Positions 48,004-58,166 are shown, counted from the first letter of the stretch. The stretch: DNA of 64,000 nt from Paracoccus haematequi (GCA_945881965.1 CAMCVS010000010.1:43888-107887), one strand, 5' to 3'. Numbers and translations: made by a program. Notes: generated from the letters alone by a model not told the origin.

Positions 48004-48218
48004 TGCCGCACTCCACACCGCCCCAACGGACCCGCTTCTGGTCCATGGATGAATGTGGCGCGGGGAGGGGGCGACGGCAAGAGGCGCGACAGGTATGATA
48101 TCCACCGGGCCACCAGCGGCGCGGAAAACGGCGACAGATGCGACACTCTGGCCACGCTCGCGCGGCTGTCGCCGGAACGTGACTTTGATTTCAGCGGGCT
48201 CTGGCGCATGACGGGGCC

Positions 48219-49022
48219 ATGAAAAATTCCATGATCTTCACCGCTCTTCTGTCGATGCTGACCGCCCTGCCCGCGCAGGCGGAAACCGCCACCCGTGACA
48301 TGGTCGCCGTCAGCCTGATCCCCGGCTGGCGCGCGGCGGATGGCACCCATGTGGCGGGGTTGCAGGTCCGGCTGGCGCCGGGGTGGAAAACCTATTGGCG
48401 CAGCCCCGGTGACGCGGGCATCCCGCCGCAGATCGACTGGACCGGGTCCGGCAATCTGGCTGCGGCTGCAATCCGCTGGCCGGTGCCGGTGACCTTCGAC
48501 ATCAATGGCATGACCAGCGTGGGCTATACCCGCGACGTGATCCTGCCCTTGGTGCTGACGCCGCAACAGGCGGGCGGCGCGATGCGGCTGGAGGCGCAGG
48601 TGACACTGGGCGTCTGCGAGACGATCTGTGTACCGGTCGATGTCCATGTCAGCGCCGATCTGACACCGGCGGGCACCGAACCCGACGCGCGATTGGTAGC
48701 CGCGCTGGCGCAAGTGCCGCAAACAGAGGGCGCGGCGCGCGTGGGCCGGGTCAGCTGTGACGTGGCCGCGACCAAGGACGGGCTGCGGCTGGTGGCCGAG
48801 GTGGCAATGCCGCCATTGGGGGCTGCCGAGTTCGCCGTGGTCGAAACTGACGACCCGGATATCTGGGTGGGTGAGGCGGTGTCACGGCGCGCGGGCAACA
48901 GCCTGCGGATCGAGACCGAGATGCAGCATGTGGCGGGACAACCGCTGGCGCTGGACCGATCCGGGCTGCGGTTTACCGTTCTGGCCGGTGCCCGCGCGGT
49001 CGAGATCATCGGCTGCGACTGA
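48219..49022 (+). CDS. DsbD N-terminal-domain-like periplasmic protein
   Basis: 267-residue exported protein with a signal peptide (residues 1-21). The segment GWKTYWRSPGDAGIPPQIDW and the cysteine pair C133/C137 in TLGVCETICVPV fit the DsbD alpha-domain family, which passes electrons from a membrane thiol carrier to periplasmic substrates. No membrane or thioredoxin domain is fused, so a separate electron donor is needed. The ATG at 48219 follows GACGGGGCC. A 3'-end repeat follows. Confidence 0.8.
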   Translation: MKNSMIFTALLSMLTALPAQAETATRDMVAVSLIPGWRAADGTHVAGLQVRLAPGWKTYWRSPGDAGIPPQIDWTGSGNLAAAAIRWPVPVTFDINGMTSVGYTRDVILPLVLTPQQAGGAMRLEAQVTLGVCETICVPVDVHVSADLTPAGTEPDARLVAALAQVPQTEGAARVGRVSCDVAATKDGLRLVAEVAMPPLGAAEFAVVETDDPDIWVGEAVSRRAGNSLRIETEMQHVAGQPLALDRSGLRFTVLAGARAVEIIGCD

Positions 49023-49048
49023 AAGGTTGCGCGAGGGGCTGCGTCAGA

Positions 49049-49102
49049 GGGGGCGCTGCCCCCGCCCTGCGGGCCCCCCGGGATATTTAGAAACCAGAGA
49101 AG
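49049..49102 (+). repeat. 3'-end repeat element, copy 2
   Basis: 27 nt after the DsbD-like gene stop. GGGGGC-GCT-GCCCCC (49049-49063) is followed by a GC-rich stretch and CCCCCGGGATATTTAGAAACCAGAGAAG, nearly identical to the element after sdhB (8834-8898). It fills the gap to the convergent RND pump gene and probably terminates transcription. Confidence 0.7.
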
Positions 49103-49124
49103 CAGGGGACGTGGCGCGATGGCG

Positions 49125-52100
49125 TCACACGGGCACCTTTGCGGCGGGGCGGCGCAGGGCGATGACGGCCCCTGCCACATAGATCAGCAGCGGCACGGCA
49201 ATCGCCACTGGGCCGAAGAGCGCAAAGGCACCGGGCATCCCGGGCCACGGCGCGAGCGCCGCCAGAAACGGCGCGACGCTGCCAGTCGCGGCGGCCCAGC
49301 CCATCGTGGCGACCATCCAGCCCATCAGCGCCACCGCGGCCACGCGCACAGGCGCGCGCAATGCGTTGTCGCCCAGGCTGGCGCGGCGCAGCGACATGGT
49401 CATCCGCCCGAAATCGGCCTGCGCCGCCATCAGCGCGGGCACGATCAGCAGCACCAGAAACATGCCGAACCCCAGCCCATAGACCAGCGTGATCACGGTG
49501 GGTTGCAGGAACTGCGCCTGTTGCGAACGTTCATACAGCAAGGGCGCAAGCCCCAGCACCGTGGTGGCCGAGGTCAGGAACACCGGCCGCAGGCGGTCGG
49601 CGGTGGCGTCGATGATGGCGGGCCGCAGGCCCCGCGTGCGGGCGTAGTCATCGGTCGTGTCGACCAACACGATGGAATCGTTCACGATGATGCCGATCAT
49701 GCCCATCATGCCCACGACGGTGAACAGCGACATCGGCGTGTCCCAGATGTAATGGCCCCAGATCATGCCGACGAGCCCGAAGGGAATGACCGACATCACC
49801 ACGATGGGGCGTGACCAGCTGGCAAAGACCAGCGCCAGCACCAGATAAATCCCGGTCAGGCACAACACCAGACCAGTGCCGGTATCGGCAAAGAACTCGT
49901 CTTCTTGCTGGCTCAGGCCCGCGACGATGTATTCCACCTGAAAATCCTGCGCGATGCGCGGCAGGATTTCGGCCTCCAGCGCGGTCTGGAACGCCTCGGC
50001 GCGCACCGGGTCATCCTCGGACACGTCGCCCGTCACTGTCACGGTGCGCAGCCCGTTCTCGCGCCGCACCGTCGAAAACCCGGCTGTGGTTTCCACCGAC
50101 ACGATATCGGACAGCGGAACATAGGCCCCTGTGGGGCTGCGCATCTGCATCCGTTCCAGAAAATCGGCGGTCAGCTCGCTTTCGGGGGCTTCGACGCGGA
50201 TCGTGGCGGACCGGATGCCATCGGGATAGGTCGCGGCCTCGATCCCGTTCAGGCGGTGGCGCAGGATGGTGCCGACACCGTCGATGGTAAAGCCCAGCGC
50301 CTGCCCCTGCGGGGTCAGTTCCAGCACCATTTCCGCTTTGTCATAGGCCAGATCGTCTTCGACCGCGGACACTTCGGGGAACCGCGCGACCGCCGTCTGC
50401 AACGCCTCGGACGCGGCTTTCAGCACCGGACCTTCGGCGCCATAGAACCGCACCTCGAGAGCCGAGGCCGCCGGCCCCGACCGCCAGCCCCGGAAGCTGA
50501 GGGTTTCGATCTTGGGATGCGGCACCACGCGGTCCTGCAAATCCGCCACAAAGGCAAAAGACGAATAAGGCCGCAGGTCGGCGTCGATCAGTTCGATCGA
50601 GATCCCGCCCAGTTGGTCGGGTTGTTTGCTGTTGGCCACAGACAGTTCCGCGCCAGAATTGCCACCCACCTCGCCCAGCGCATAGACCACCGGGTTGGTG
50701 CCGTAACGCTGTTCATATTCCCTGGCCAGATCTTCAGTGGCGCGCTGCAATTCGCGCATCATCGCAAGGCTGTCCTCGCGGGTCGCCCCCGGCAGCATGG
50801 CGAAATTGCCGGTGACCGATCCTTGTTCGGGCGAATTGAAGAACCGCCATTGCACGTCGCCGCGCAGGAACAGCGCCGCCTGGCTGGCCAACAGCAGCAC
50901 TGCGCAGGCCAGCACCGGGTAACGGGCGGCGACCACCAGCGCGATCAGGGGCCGGAACATGTTTTTCGAGAACCAATCAAACCCCCGGTTCACCACGCGG
51001 GACGGCACATCATACCAGCGTTCCTTGGCAGAGGCCGCCAGCGCATGAGCCATGTGGTTTGGCAAACACAGGAAACATTCCAGCGTCGAAGCCGCCAGAA
51101 CGGCAATCACCGTGAACGGGATATCCGCAATGGTCTGCCCGAATCTGCCACCGATGAAGGTCAGGCCAAAGAACGCGATCACCGTAGTGATGGTCGAGGC
51201 GAACACCGGCAAGGCCATGCGTCGCGCGGCATTTTCCGCAGCGATCATCGGCGTTTCGCCCAAGGTGCGAAACCGGTAATCGGCGTGCTCGCCCACCACG
51301 ATGGCGTCATCCACCACGATGCCCAGCGTGATGATCAGCGCAAAGATCGAGATCATGTTGATGGTCAGCCCAAAGGCATACATCACCGCAATCGCCGCCA
51401 GCATCGACACCGGGATGCCCGCCGCGACCCAGATCGCGGTGCGCGCGTTCAGGAACAGGAACAGCACCACCAGCACCAGCACCAGCCCTGACAGGCCGTT
51501 GTCGATCAGGATGTCCAGACGGTCCGAAATCGCCTCGGCGCGGGTGCGGATCAGGTTGACAGTGACGCCTTCGGGCAGGGTCGCCTGCATCTCGTCAGCG
51601 ACCTGTTGCACCTGCGCCTGCACCTTGATCGCGTCGCCCAGCTCGCCCCGGTCCACGCGCACCGACACGGCGGCATTCTGGCCGACGAAATAGGCGCGCT
51701 CGCGGTCGATGCCGTCAAGGCGCACAAGCGCCACGTCGCCCACTGTCAGGGTGGACCCGTCCGGGTTGGACCGGATCACGATGGCGGCGATCTGGTCCGG
51801 GCTGCGTTTCTCGACGCCGGTGCGGACGCGGGCATTGGCGCCGGTCACATCGCCCGCCGGATCGGCGGTGACCTCGCCCGCGACGGCAGTGGCGATCTGC
51901 GCCATGGTGACGTCGTGGCGCAACAGGCTGGTGGTCGGCACCTCGATCACCACTTGCGGCGCGGCGACACCCCGGATCGTGGTGCGCGTCACGCCTTCGG
52001 CGAACAGGCGCACGACCAGTTCATCGGCATAGCGGCCCAGTTGGTCAATCCCCACCGGCCCGGTGATCACCACATCGGTCACCCGGTCGCGCCAGCCGCC

Positions 52101-52511
52101 GCGCCGGATCGTGGGATCCTCGGCATCTTCGGGCAGAGTCGTGACCAGATCGACCGCCGTCTGCACATCCTCGGCGGCGCGGGACATGTCATAGCCCGGC
52201 TCGAACTCCACCGTGATCGTCGCGCGGCCCTCGGCAGAGAAGGCGCTGGTTTCCACCACGCCTTCGACGGCCAAGAGGTTGGGGTCCATCACCTGCACGA
52301 TGGCACTGTCAACGTCTTCGGCCCCGGCCCCGTCCCATTTGACCGCAACGATGATCTGTTCCGACACGACATCGGGGAAAAACTGCGCCCGCATGTTGGG
52401 CACGGCGGCCAAGCCCAGCACCAGCATGATCACCATGACAAGGTTCGCCGCCGTCGGGTGACGGGTGAAATAGCTGATGATGCCGCCGCCGGGGGTGGTT
52501 TCCTGCGCCAT
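49125..52511 (-). CDS. RND-family efflux permease (HAE1-like)
   Basis: 1128-residue inner-membrane proton-driven pump with 12 helices and two large periplasmic loops. Family motifs include the N-terminal HPTAANLVMVIMLVLGLAA, PGYDMSRAAEDVQTAVD, the TM4 Asp-containing segment TLGIVVDDAIVVGEHAD and its second-half partner GMMGMIGIIVNDSIVLVD. A C-terminal extension follows the last helix. The adaptor gene starts 4 nt upstream. No TolC-type channel gene is adjacent, so a chromosomal outer-membrane factor is likely shared. Confidence 0.93.
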   Translation of the reverse strand: MAQETTPGGGIISYFTRHPTAANLVMVIMLVLGLAAVPNMRAQFFPDVVSEQIIVAVKWDGAGAEDVDSAIVQVMDPNLLAVEGVVETSAFSAEGRATITVEFEPGYDMSRAAEDVQTAVDLVTTLPEDAEDPTIRRGGWRDRVTDVVITGPVGIDQLGRYADELVVRLFAEGVTRTTIRGVAAPQVVIEVPTTSLLRHDVTMAQIATAVAGEVTADPAGDVTGANARVRTGVEKRSPDQIAAIVIRSNPDGSTLTVGDVALVRLDGIDRERAYFVGQNAAVSVRVDRGELGDAIKVQAQVQQVADEMQATLPEGVTVNLIRTRAEAISDRLDILIDNGLSGLVLVLVVLFLFLNARTAIWVAAGIPVSMLAAIAVMYAFGLTINMISIFALIITLGIVVDDAIVVGEHADYRFRTLGETPMIAAENAARRMALPVFASTITTVIAFFGLTFIGGRFGQTIADIPFTVIAVLAASTLECFLCLPNHMAHALAASAKERWYDVPSRVVNRGFDWFSKNMFRPLIALVVAARYPVLACAVLLLASQAALFLRGDVQWRFFNSPEQGSVTGNFAMLPGATREDSLAMMRELQRATEDLAREYEQRYGTNPVVYALGEVGGNSGAELSVANSKQPDQLGGISIELIDADLRPYSSFAFVADLQDRVVPHPKIETLSFRGWRSGPAASALEVRFYGAEGPVLKAASEALQTAVARFPEVSAVEDDLAYDKAEMVLELTPQGQALGFTIDGVGTILRHRLNGIEAATYPDGIRSATIRVEAPESELTADFLERMQMRSPTGAYVPLSDIVSVETTAGFSTVRRENGLRTVTVTGDVSEDDPVRAEAFQTALEAEILPRIAQDFQVEYIVAGLSQQEDEFFADTGTGLVLCLTGIYLVLALVFASWSRPIVVMSVIPFGLVGMIWGHYIWDTPMSLFTVVGMMGMIGIIVNDSIVLVDTTDDYARTRGLRPAIIDATADRLRPVFLTSATTVLGLAPLLYERSQQAQFLQPTVITLVYGLGFGMFLVLLIVPALMAAQADFGRMTMSLRRASLGDNALRAPVRVAAVALMGWMVATMGWAAATGSVAPFLAALAPWPGMPGAFALFGPVAIAVPLLIYVAGAVIALRRPAAKVPV

Positions 52512-52514
52512 GAC

Positions 52515-53996
52515 TTAGCCTCCCATCCGGCTTTCGAGCCGTTCCACGACTTGCAGGGGTACCTGCGGATCCTGCAATTGCGCCAAAAGGCGGGTGCGCA
52601 CCTCGGCGGGCATCCGGTTGTTCGCCTCGACAAAGGCGACTAGCTTGGCGCGGCGTTCGGGGGTCAGTTCGACCATCGCCGGGGCGGCGGGCGCTGTGGC
52701 ACCCTGGCCCGCCGCTTGCCCTGCATCCGGCGCGCGCAGCGGTTTGATCCGCACCCCCGCCCCGATCAGCGGGGTGCGTTCCGACACGACATCCCGCCCG
52801 ATCAGGTCGGGCGCGCGCACCAGAACGATATCGCCCTGACGGCGTTCCAGCGTCACCTTGACGGCTTCCAGCCGGTCATCTGCGCCCAGCACCAACAGCG
52901 TGCTTGCCGCGTCCAGCGCGGTGGACGGCAGCGCGATCACATCCGTCAAGGCAGGTTCGTCCACCGACACGGTGACGAAATCGCCGGGTTGCAAGCCGCG
53001 CGGGGTGTCGATGGTGGCAAATACCAGCCGCCCGGTCAGCCCTTCGCCCACCGCCGCAGACGCGCGCGTCAGACGTGCGGGGCTGGACAGTTCCGCCCCC
53101 CACAGGTCCAGCGCAACCCGCGCGGGGCGCGTCGTCAACTGGCCCTGCGCGTCCAGCAGGCGGACATATTGCGCGGTGGACAGGCGAAACGCCACCTCTA
53201 GGGCGGACCCATCCACCAGCGAGGCCAGCCGTTCATTCGCAGTCACCAACCGCCCCTCGACCAGCGTCACGCCGGTCAGGGTGCCGGTGAAGGGCGCGGT
53301 GATCGTGGTGTCCGCCAGACGCCGCTCGGCCTCGGACAAAGCGATTTTCACCCGCGCCAGCCGGGTTGCGGCCTGATCCACCCGCGCCTCGCCCTGCGCC
53401 AGCGCCTGCGCGCGCGACAGCGCCGATTGCTGTGCTGCCGAGGCTGCCATATCCGCCGTCTCGACCGCCGCATCGGTGCCAAACCCGCGCGCGGCCAGAT
53501 CCTGCTGGCGCTGCAAGGCGCGCATCCGCATCGCGGTCTGGTCCTCGGCGGCGGCCTTGTCGGCGCGCGCCAGGATCAGGCTGCGGTCGGCATCGCGCAC
53601 CTCGGCCTCGGCGTCGGCCAGATCGGCCTGCGCGCGCGCCAGCGCATCCTGCGCATCTGCCGGGTCGATCCGCAGCAGCACCTGGCCCTCGGATACCTGC
53701 CCGCCCTCGACAAATTCGCGCGCCAGTTCGATGACCTGCCCGCTGACCGCCGCGCGCAATTCCAGGGTGCGGCGCGATTGCACCTGACCATAGGCGCTGA
53801 GGATCGGGGTCACCGTTTCGGCCTTTGCGGTCAGGACGGGCACCAAAAACACCCGTTCGCGCGCGGGCGGACCCGCGCCATCCGCCGCAAGGCTGATTTC
53901 AACCGCATCCCGAAGCAGCACCCCGGCCCAGATCAACAGCGCCAGCGACAATGCCGTCATGAACAGGCCGGTCAGGGTATGGCGAAGAAAACGCAT
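52515..53996 (-). CDS. RND periplasmic adaptor (membrane fusion protein)
   Basis: 493-residue protein with an N-terminal membrane anchor (TGLFMTALSLALLIWAG), a lipoyl half motif around SGQVIELAREFVEGGQV, a long Ala/Arg/Gln coiled-coil hairpin (about 115-225), the second lipoyl half TTITAPFTGTLTGVTLVEG and the beta-barrel segment. It links the pump to an outer-membrane channel. A C-terminal tail rich in Pro/Ala ends with a helical region (VAFVEANNRMPAEVRTRLLA). Encoded before the permease in one operon. Confidence 0.92.
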   Translation of the reverse strand: MRFLRHTLTGLFMTALSLALLIWAGVLLRDAVEISLAADGAGPPARERVFLVPVLTAKAETVTPILSAYGQVQSRRTLELRAAVSGQVIELAREFVEGGQVSEGQVLLRIDPADAQDALARAQADLADAEAEVRDADRSLILARADKAAAEDQTAMRMRALQRQQDLAARGFGTDAAVETADMAASAAQQSALSRAQALAQGEARVDQAATRLARVKIALSEAERRLADTTITAPFTGTLTGVTLVEGRLVTANERLASLVDGSALEVAFRLSTAQYVRLLDAQGQLTTRPARVALDLWGAELSSPARLTRASAAVGEGLTGRLVFATIDTPRGLQPGDFVTVSVDEPALTDVIALPSTALDAASTLLVLGADDRLEAVKVTLERRQGDIVLVRAPDLIGRDVVSERTPLIGAGVRIKPLRAPDAGQAAGQGATAPAAPAMVELTPERRAKLVAFVEANNRMPAEVRTRLLAQLQDPQVPLQVVERLESRMGG

Positions 53997-54134
53997 CTCA
54001 GTGGTCTTTCAAGCGGGGCCTGTGTGCGCAAAAGCTAGCGGGCACAGGGGTGTTGCCAAGGTTGCAATGCAGGCACACGCGGTGCGTCCGCACCGGATAG
54101 GCTGTTATACGCGGAACGGGCACGGAACCGTCGG

Positions 54135-54677
54135 TCATTTCCGCCGCAAATGTTCATCAAGCCGCGGCAGTATTTCGGCGAAATTGCAGGGCCGGTGACG
54201 GAAATCCAACTGCCAGCGCAGGATTTCGTCCCAGGCATCGCGGCAGGCGCCGGGGCTGCCGGGCAGGGCAAACAGATAGGTGCCGCCTGCAACGCCGCCG
54301 GTGGCGCGGCTTTGCACGGCGGAGGTGCCGATTTTCTGCATCGAAATCAGGGTGAAAACCGTGGCGAAGGCCTCGATTTCCTTTTCATAGACGTCGCGGT
54401 GCGCCTCGACGGTCACATCGCGCCCGGTCAGGCCGGTGCCCCCCGTGGACAGGATCACGTCTACGCCCGCATCCGCGATCCAGTCGCGCAACTGCGCGGA
54501 AATCCGCGCGCGGTCGTCGATCACGATGTCGCGCGCTGCAAGGATATGCCCCGCCCCGGTCAGCCGTTCGACCAGCGTATCGCCGGATTTGTCGTCCGTC
54601 AGGCTACGGGTATCGCTGACCGTCAGCACGGCAATGCGCAGCGGCAGAAACGGGCGGGTGTCGTCGATCCGGGACAT
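54135..54677 (-). CDS. moaB: molybdenum cofactor biosynthesis protein B
   Basis: 180-residue MoaB/MogA-type molybdopterin adenylyltransferase-like protein that works in maturing molybdopterin. The glycine motif ILSTGGTGLTGRDVT and VFTLISMQKIGTSAVQSRA, followed by ALPGSPGACRDAWDEIL, are characteristic. No other moa gene is near. The ATG at 54677 (MSRIDDTRPFLPLR) is the first plausible start. Confidence 0.94.
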   Translation of the reverse strand: MSRIDDTRPFLPLRIAVLTVSDTRSLTDDKSGDTLVERLTGAGHILAARDIVIDDRARISAQLRDWIADAGVDVILSTGGTGLTGRDVTVEAHRDVYEKEIEAFATVFTLISMQKIGTSAVQSRATGGVAGGTYLFALPGSPGACRDAWDEILRWQLDFRHRPCNFAEILPRLDEHLRRK

Positions 54678-54758
54678 GGCATGGGCCTTGGTTGGTGTCG
54701 CGCCTGTCTAACCCGGCGCGGTGTCTGGCGATAGGGGCGGGTTATGCCTTTGCGGTCG

Positions 54759-55391
54759 TCATGCCTTGGCGGAAAAAGCGCCATAGGCCAACCGCAACGC
54801 CAACAGGCCGAATACCCCGGCGCTTATCCGCGCCAACATCCGCCCCAGCCCCGGATTGCCCGCCAGACGCCGCCCCAGCCCGCCCGCGAAATAGCCCACG
54901 GCACTGTTCACCGCGAACCCGCCAGCCGCGATGATCCCGCCCAGGATCAGGAACTGCGTCACCACCGGGCGGGCGGGATCGACGAATTGCGGCAGAAACG
55001 CCAGCACGAACAGGATCACCTTGGGGTTGGTCAGGTTCACGGTCAGCCCGGTCGCGAATGCGCGCAGCAACCCCGGCGCGCCAGCCTGTGCTTGGCTGAC
55101 ATCGCCCGCGCGCCACCCTGCCCAAGCCAGCCATAGCAGGTAGGCGACGCCTGCCCAGCGGATCGCCTCTAACGCCCAGGGGTGCGCAGCGACCAGCGCC
55201 GACAGGCCCAGCCCCGCCGCGCCCGCATGGATCAGCGCGCCCGTCGATATCCCCGCCGAAGCCGCCGCCGCCGGGGCCGGACCATGCCGCAACCCCTGCG
55301 CGAGGCAGAACATCATGTCCGCCCCCGGCGTCAGGTTCAGCGCCAAAGCGGCAGGCACGAACGCCAGCAGGGTGACCGGATCGACGATCAT
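54759..55391 (-). CDS. LysE-family amino acid exporter
   Basis: 210-residue inner-membrane protein with about six helices. The [20 protein letters not shown] start and the [21 protein letters not shown] loop are the LysE/RhtB hallmarks. Substrate unknown (basic or hydrophilic amino acids in relatives). The ATG at 55391 overlaps the stop of the uracil-DNA glycosylase gene by 4 bp, so both are on one mRNA despite unrelated roles. Confidence 0.9.
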   Translation of the reverse strand: MIVDPVTLLAFVPAALALNLTPGADMMFCLAQGLRHGPAPAAAASAGISTGALIHAGAAGLGLSALVAAHPWALEAIRWAGVAYLLWLAWAGWRAGDVSQAQAGAPGLLRAFATGLTVNLTNPKVILFVLAFLPQFVDPARPVVTQFLILGGIIAAGGFAVNSAVGYFAGGLGRRLAGNPGLGRMLARISAGVFGLLALRLAYGAFSAKA

Positions 55392-56161
55392 CGGCCATCC
55401 AGCCGCGCGCGCAGCGACAACAGGTCCGCCCAGGCCTCGCGTTTCGCCGCCGGGGTGCGCAGCAGATAGGACGGGTGCGTCATTGGCAGCGCGGGCAGGC
55501 CCAGCCCTTCGGCCCATTGCCCGCGCAGCCGCAGGATGCCGCGCCGCCCCAACACCGCGTCGCAGGCGTGATTGCCCATCAGCACAAGGATCTGCGGCGC
55601 GGCCAGCGCAATGTGACGCATCACAAACGGCCGCATCATGGAGATTTCCGCAGGCGACGGGTCACGGTTTTGCGGCGGCCGCCAGGGCAGTACATTTGTG
55701 ATGTAAACGGCGTTTGCCGGGTCGGGGGCCGCGCGGTCCAACCCGATGGCCGCCAGCATCCGGTCCAGCATCTGCCCCGCTGCGCCCACGAAAGGGCGCC
55801 CTACGAGGTCTTCTTCGCGGCCCGGTGCCTCGCCCAGCACCAGCACCCGCGCCCCTGGCAACCCGTCCGCGAACACCAAGGTGCGCGCGCCCTCGCGCAG
55901 CGCGCAATGCGGGAACCCCGCCATCGCGGCGCGCAAGGCGTCCAGATCGGGCGCGGCGGCGGCGAGCGCCTGCGCCTCGGCCACCGGGTCGGCATCTGCC
56001 GCAGTCGCGGGCAACACGGCAGGCGCGGCCAGCACGGCGGGCGCTTTGGCCCCTTCGCCATAGCGGTCAACCGGCGCATCGAGGATCGCCTCGTCCGCCC
56101 CCAACTCGGCCTGCCACTCCAGCAGGGCCAGCGCCCATTCACATTCCAGAACCGATTCCAT
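55388..56161 (-). CDS. uracil-DNA glycosylase (family 4-like)
   Basis: Removes uracil from DNA in base-excision repair. The 257 residues contain [21 protein letters not shown] (active-site block), [19 protein letters not shown] and the C-terminal [18 protein letters not shown]. Only three Cys are visible (C7, one in FPHCAL, one in HACDAV), fewer than the four that hold the 4Fe-4S cluster in classic family 4 enzymes, so the cluster may be absent. A variable N-terminal stretch of about 75 residues is Ala-rich. Confidence 0.9.
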   Translation of the reverse strand: MESVLECEWALALLEWQAELGADEAILDAPVDRYGEGAKAPAVLAAPAVLPATAADADPVAEAQALAAAAPDLDALRAAMAGFPHCALREGARTLVFADGLPGARVLVLGEAPGREEDLVGRPFVGAAGQMLDRMLAAIGLDRAAPDPANAVYITNVLPWRPPQNRDPSPAEISMMRPFVMRHIALAAPQILVLMGNHACDAVLGRRGILRLRGQWAEGLGLPALPMTHPSYLLRTPAAKREAWADLLSLRARLDGR

Positions 56162-56305
56162 CCCGTGATCCTATGCCGCCCTGCGACGCGATACCATGCG
56201 GGCCATCCCCTCTGCTGTCTTGTCTGGCGCGCCGGAACCGGTCTATACCCCGATGCGTTCAGCGGGGCTTTGCGGGTTCACCGCGCCCCCTCCAAGGAGT
56301 GGCCC

Positions 56306-57268
56306 ATGCATTTCCCCCATCGCCACCTGCTTGGGATCGAACATTTGCCGCCCGCGTCGATCACCACTTTATTGGACCTTGCCGATCAATATGTCGCGTT
56401 GAACCGCCGCGAGGTGAAACATTCGGACGCGCTGGCGGGGCTGACCCAGATCAACATGTTCTTCGAGGCATCCACCCGCACGCAGGCCAGTTTCGAGCTT
56501 GCGGGCAAACGGCTGGGCGCGGATGTGATGAACATGGCGGTGGCGCAGTCATCGGTCAAAAAGGGCGAGACGCTGATCGACACCGCGCTGACGCTGAACG
56601 CGATGCACCCCGATTTGCTGGTGGTGCGCCATCCGGCCTCGGGCGCAGTGGCGCTGCTGGCGGCCAAGGTGAATTGCGCGGTGCTGAACGCGGGCGACGG
56701 GCGGCACGAACACCCGACGCAGGCGCTGCTGGATGCGCTGACGATCCGCCGCGCCAAGGGCCGTTTGCACCGTCTGACGGTCGCAATCTGCGGCGATATC
56801 GCGCATAGCCGCGTAGCGCGGTCGAATATCCTGCTCTTGAACCGGATGGAAAGCCGTATCCGCCTGATCGGGCCTCCCACGCTGATGCCCGCAGGCATCG
56901 CGGACTTTGGCTGCGAGGTGTTTGACGACATGCGCGCAGGGCTGAAAGGCGCGGACGTGGTGATGATGCTGCGCCTGCAAAAGGAACGCATGGATGGCGG
57001 GTTCATCCCGTCGGAACGGGAATACTACCACCGCTATGGTCTGGACGCCGAAAAGCTGGCCCATGCCGCGCCCGACGCCATTGTGATGCACCCCGGCCCG
57101 ATGAACCGGGGCGTTGAAATCGACGGCGAGATTGCGGATGACATCAACCGGTCCGTCATTCAGGAACAGGTGGAAATGGGTGTGGCGGTGCGGATGGCGG
57201 CGATGGACCTGTTGGCGCGCAACCTGCGCGCCGCGCGCGGGGCCAAGGTGACAGAGGTGATGGCATGA
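56306..57268 (+). CDS. pyrB: aspartate carbamoyltransferase catalytic subunit
   Basis: First committed step of pyrimidine synthesis: carbamoyl phosphate plus aspartate to carbamoyl aspartate. The 320-residue enzyme has the carbamoyl-phosphate motif [46 protein letters not shown] and [13 protein letters not shown]. The start at 56306 follows AAGGAG. It is a non-pyrI type enzyme: no regulatory subunit gene follows. Instead a string of small genes leads to a dihydroorotase homologue, each overlapping by 4 bp. Confidence 0.97.
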   Translation: MHFPHRHLLGIEHLPPASITTLLDLADQYVALNRREVKHSDALAGLTQINMFFEASTRTQASFELAGKRLGADVMNMAVAQSSVKKGETLIDTALTLNAMHPDLLVVRHPASGAVALLAAKVNCAVLNAGDGRHEHPTQALLDALTIRRAKGRLHRLTVAICGDIAHSRVARSNILLLNRMESRIRLIGPPTLMPAGIADFGCEVFDDMRAGLKGADVVMMLRLQKERMDGGFIPSEREYYHRYGLDAEKLAHAAPDAIVMHPGPMNRGVEIDGEIADDINRSVIQEQVEMGVAVRMAAMDLLARNLRAARGAKVTEVMA

Positions 57269-57777
57269 CAGAGGCGCGCGCAGTCTGGGTATTCGCCCGG
57301 GACGAGGCAGAGGGAGCGGCCCCGGTAGACGCGTTGCCCGCCACGGATCTGGCGTCAGCGCTTGGCGTCACCGCGCTGGACATGGATTTTGTCGAGCAAT
57401 TCCGGGCGGATACGCTGTCGGACTACGGCTTTTCCGCCTATCTGACCGAGGCGAACGGCATGGACGCCGATCAGGTCGCCCCGGATGCGGCGGTGCTGGA
57501 TGCGCTGACCGGGCCGGTGGTGCTGGTGTTTACCGCCGCGATGCCCGCCAATGTGGTGCCGGTGGCGCAACCGCCCCTGCGGCTGATCGGGCGCTATCAT
57601 GAAACCGAAACGCTGCGCCTGCCCGAACCGCTGATGGCTGCTGCGGCGCAAGGCACGCTGGACGGCCCTGCACGCAAGGGCCCGCCGTCCGAGGCCGCGA
57701 TGATGGGCCGGGTCGCGATGGTGGCGCTGTTGGTGATCTTTGCGCTGACCGCGCTGGTCGTCTGGGTGGCGTCATGA
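57265..57777 (+). CDS. tail-anchored hypothetical protein in the pyr cluster
   Basis: 170-residue protein whose first 145 residues look cytosolic and acidic ([40 protein letters not shown]) and whose last 24 residues form a single TM helix ([22 protein letters not shown]). The ATG overlaps the pyrB TGA (ATGA). No domain recognised. The topology would place its bulk near cytosolic enzymes such as PyrB while anchoring to the membrane. Confidence 0.75.
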   Translation: MTEARAVWVFARDEAEGAAPVDALPATDLASALGVTALDMDFVEQFRADTLSDYGFSAYLTEANGMDADQVAPDAAVLDALTGPVVLVFTAAMPANVVPVAQPPLRLIGRYHETETLRLPEPLMAAAAQGTLDGPARKGPPSEAAMMGRVAMVALLVIFALTALVVWVAS

Positions 57778-58166
57778 GTGACACGGTCTTTCGCCCCGAC
57801 CGCACCCAATACTGGCGCGATCAGGCGTGGCTTGCGGCGGGCGCGATGGCTATCGGCATGGCCATCCTGTGGGCTATGGGCAATCCGCATGTCTGGACCG
57901 GGGCCGTGGGGGGCCTGCTGGCGATTGGCCTGCGCGCGGGCGTGATGGCCTCCGAGGAATTGGCGCATGAATGGCGGATGTCGAATAGCACGCTCAGCGG
58001 CCCTTCCGGGCGGCAGGTCGCGCTGTCCGAAATAGCGCGGCTGCGGCGGTTGGGGTCGGCGGTGCAGGTCATGACCAAAGCAGGCGACAAGTATATGATC
58101 AAGTTCAACGCCGATGCGGCGGCGGTGCTGGCCACCCTGCGCCGCGCCAGTGGGGTGATGGCATGA
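57774..58166 (+). CDS. small membrane protein, possible bPH-type domain
   Basis: 130-residue protein with two helices (about 20-55: AWLAAGAMAIGMAILWAMG and VWTGAVGGLLAIGLRAGVM) and a C-terminal beta-rich part (STLSGPSGRQVALSEIARL, VQVMTKAGDKYMIKF) resembling a bacterial PH domain. It overlaps both neighbours by 4 bp. Function unknown. Confidence 0.7.
   Translation: MSDTVFRPDRTQYWRDQAWLAAGAMAIGMAILWAMGNPHVWTGAVGGLLAIGLRAGVMASEELAHEWRMSNSTLSGPSGRQVALSEIARLRRLGSAVQVMTKAGDKYMIKFNADAAAVLATLRRASGVMA

Noticed and set aside
48051..48222. Possible 57-residue ORF ending in an ATGA overlap with the DsbD-like gene
   Set aside because: The overlap is suggestive, but the sequence is Arg/Gly/Asp-rich without a clear ribosome-binding site or hydrophobic core, so evidence is too weak to call it.
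49905..51491. 528-codon frame antisense to the RND pump
   Set aside because: Pump motifs on the minus strand are intact; the plus-strand product is low in hydrophobic structure and unrelated to any family.
54001..54134. Possible CRISPR, tRNA or ncRNA in the gap between the RND adaptor and moaB
   Set aside because: No repeats, cloverleaf or strong stem were visible; it appears to be plain intergenic sequence.
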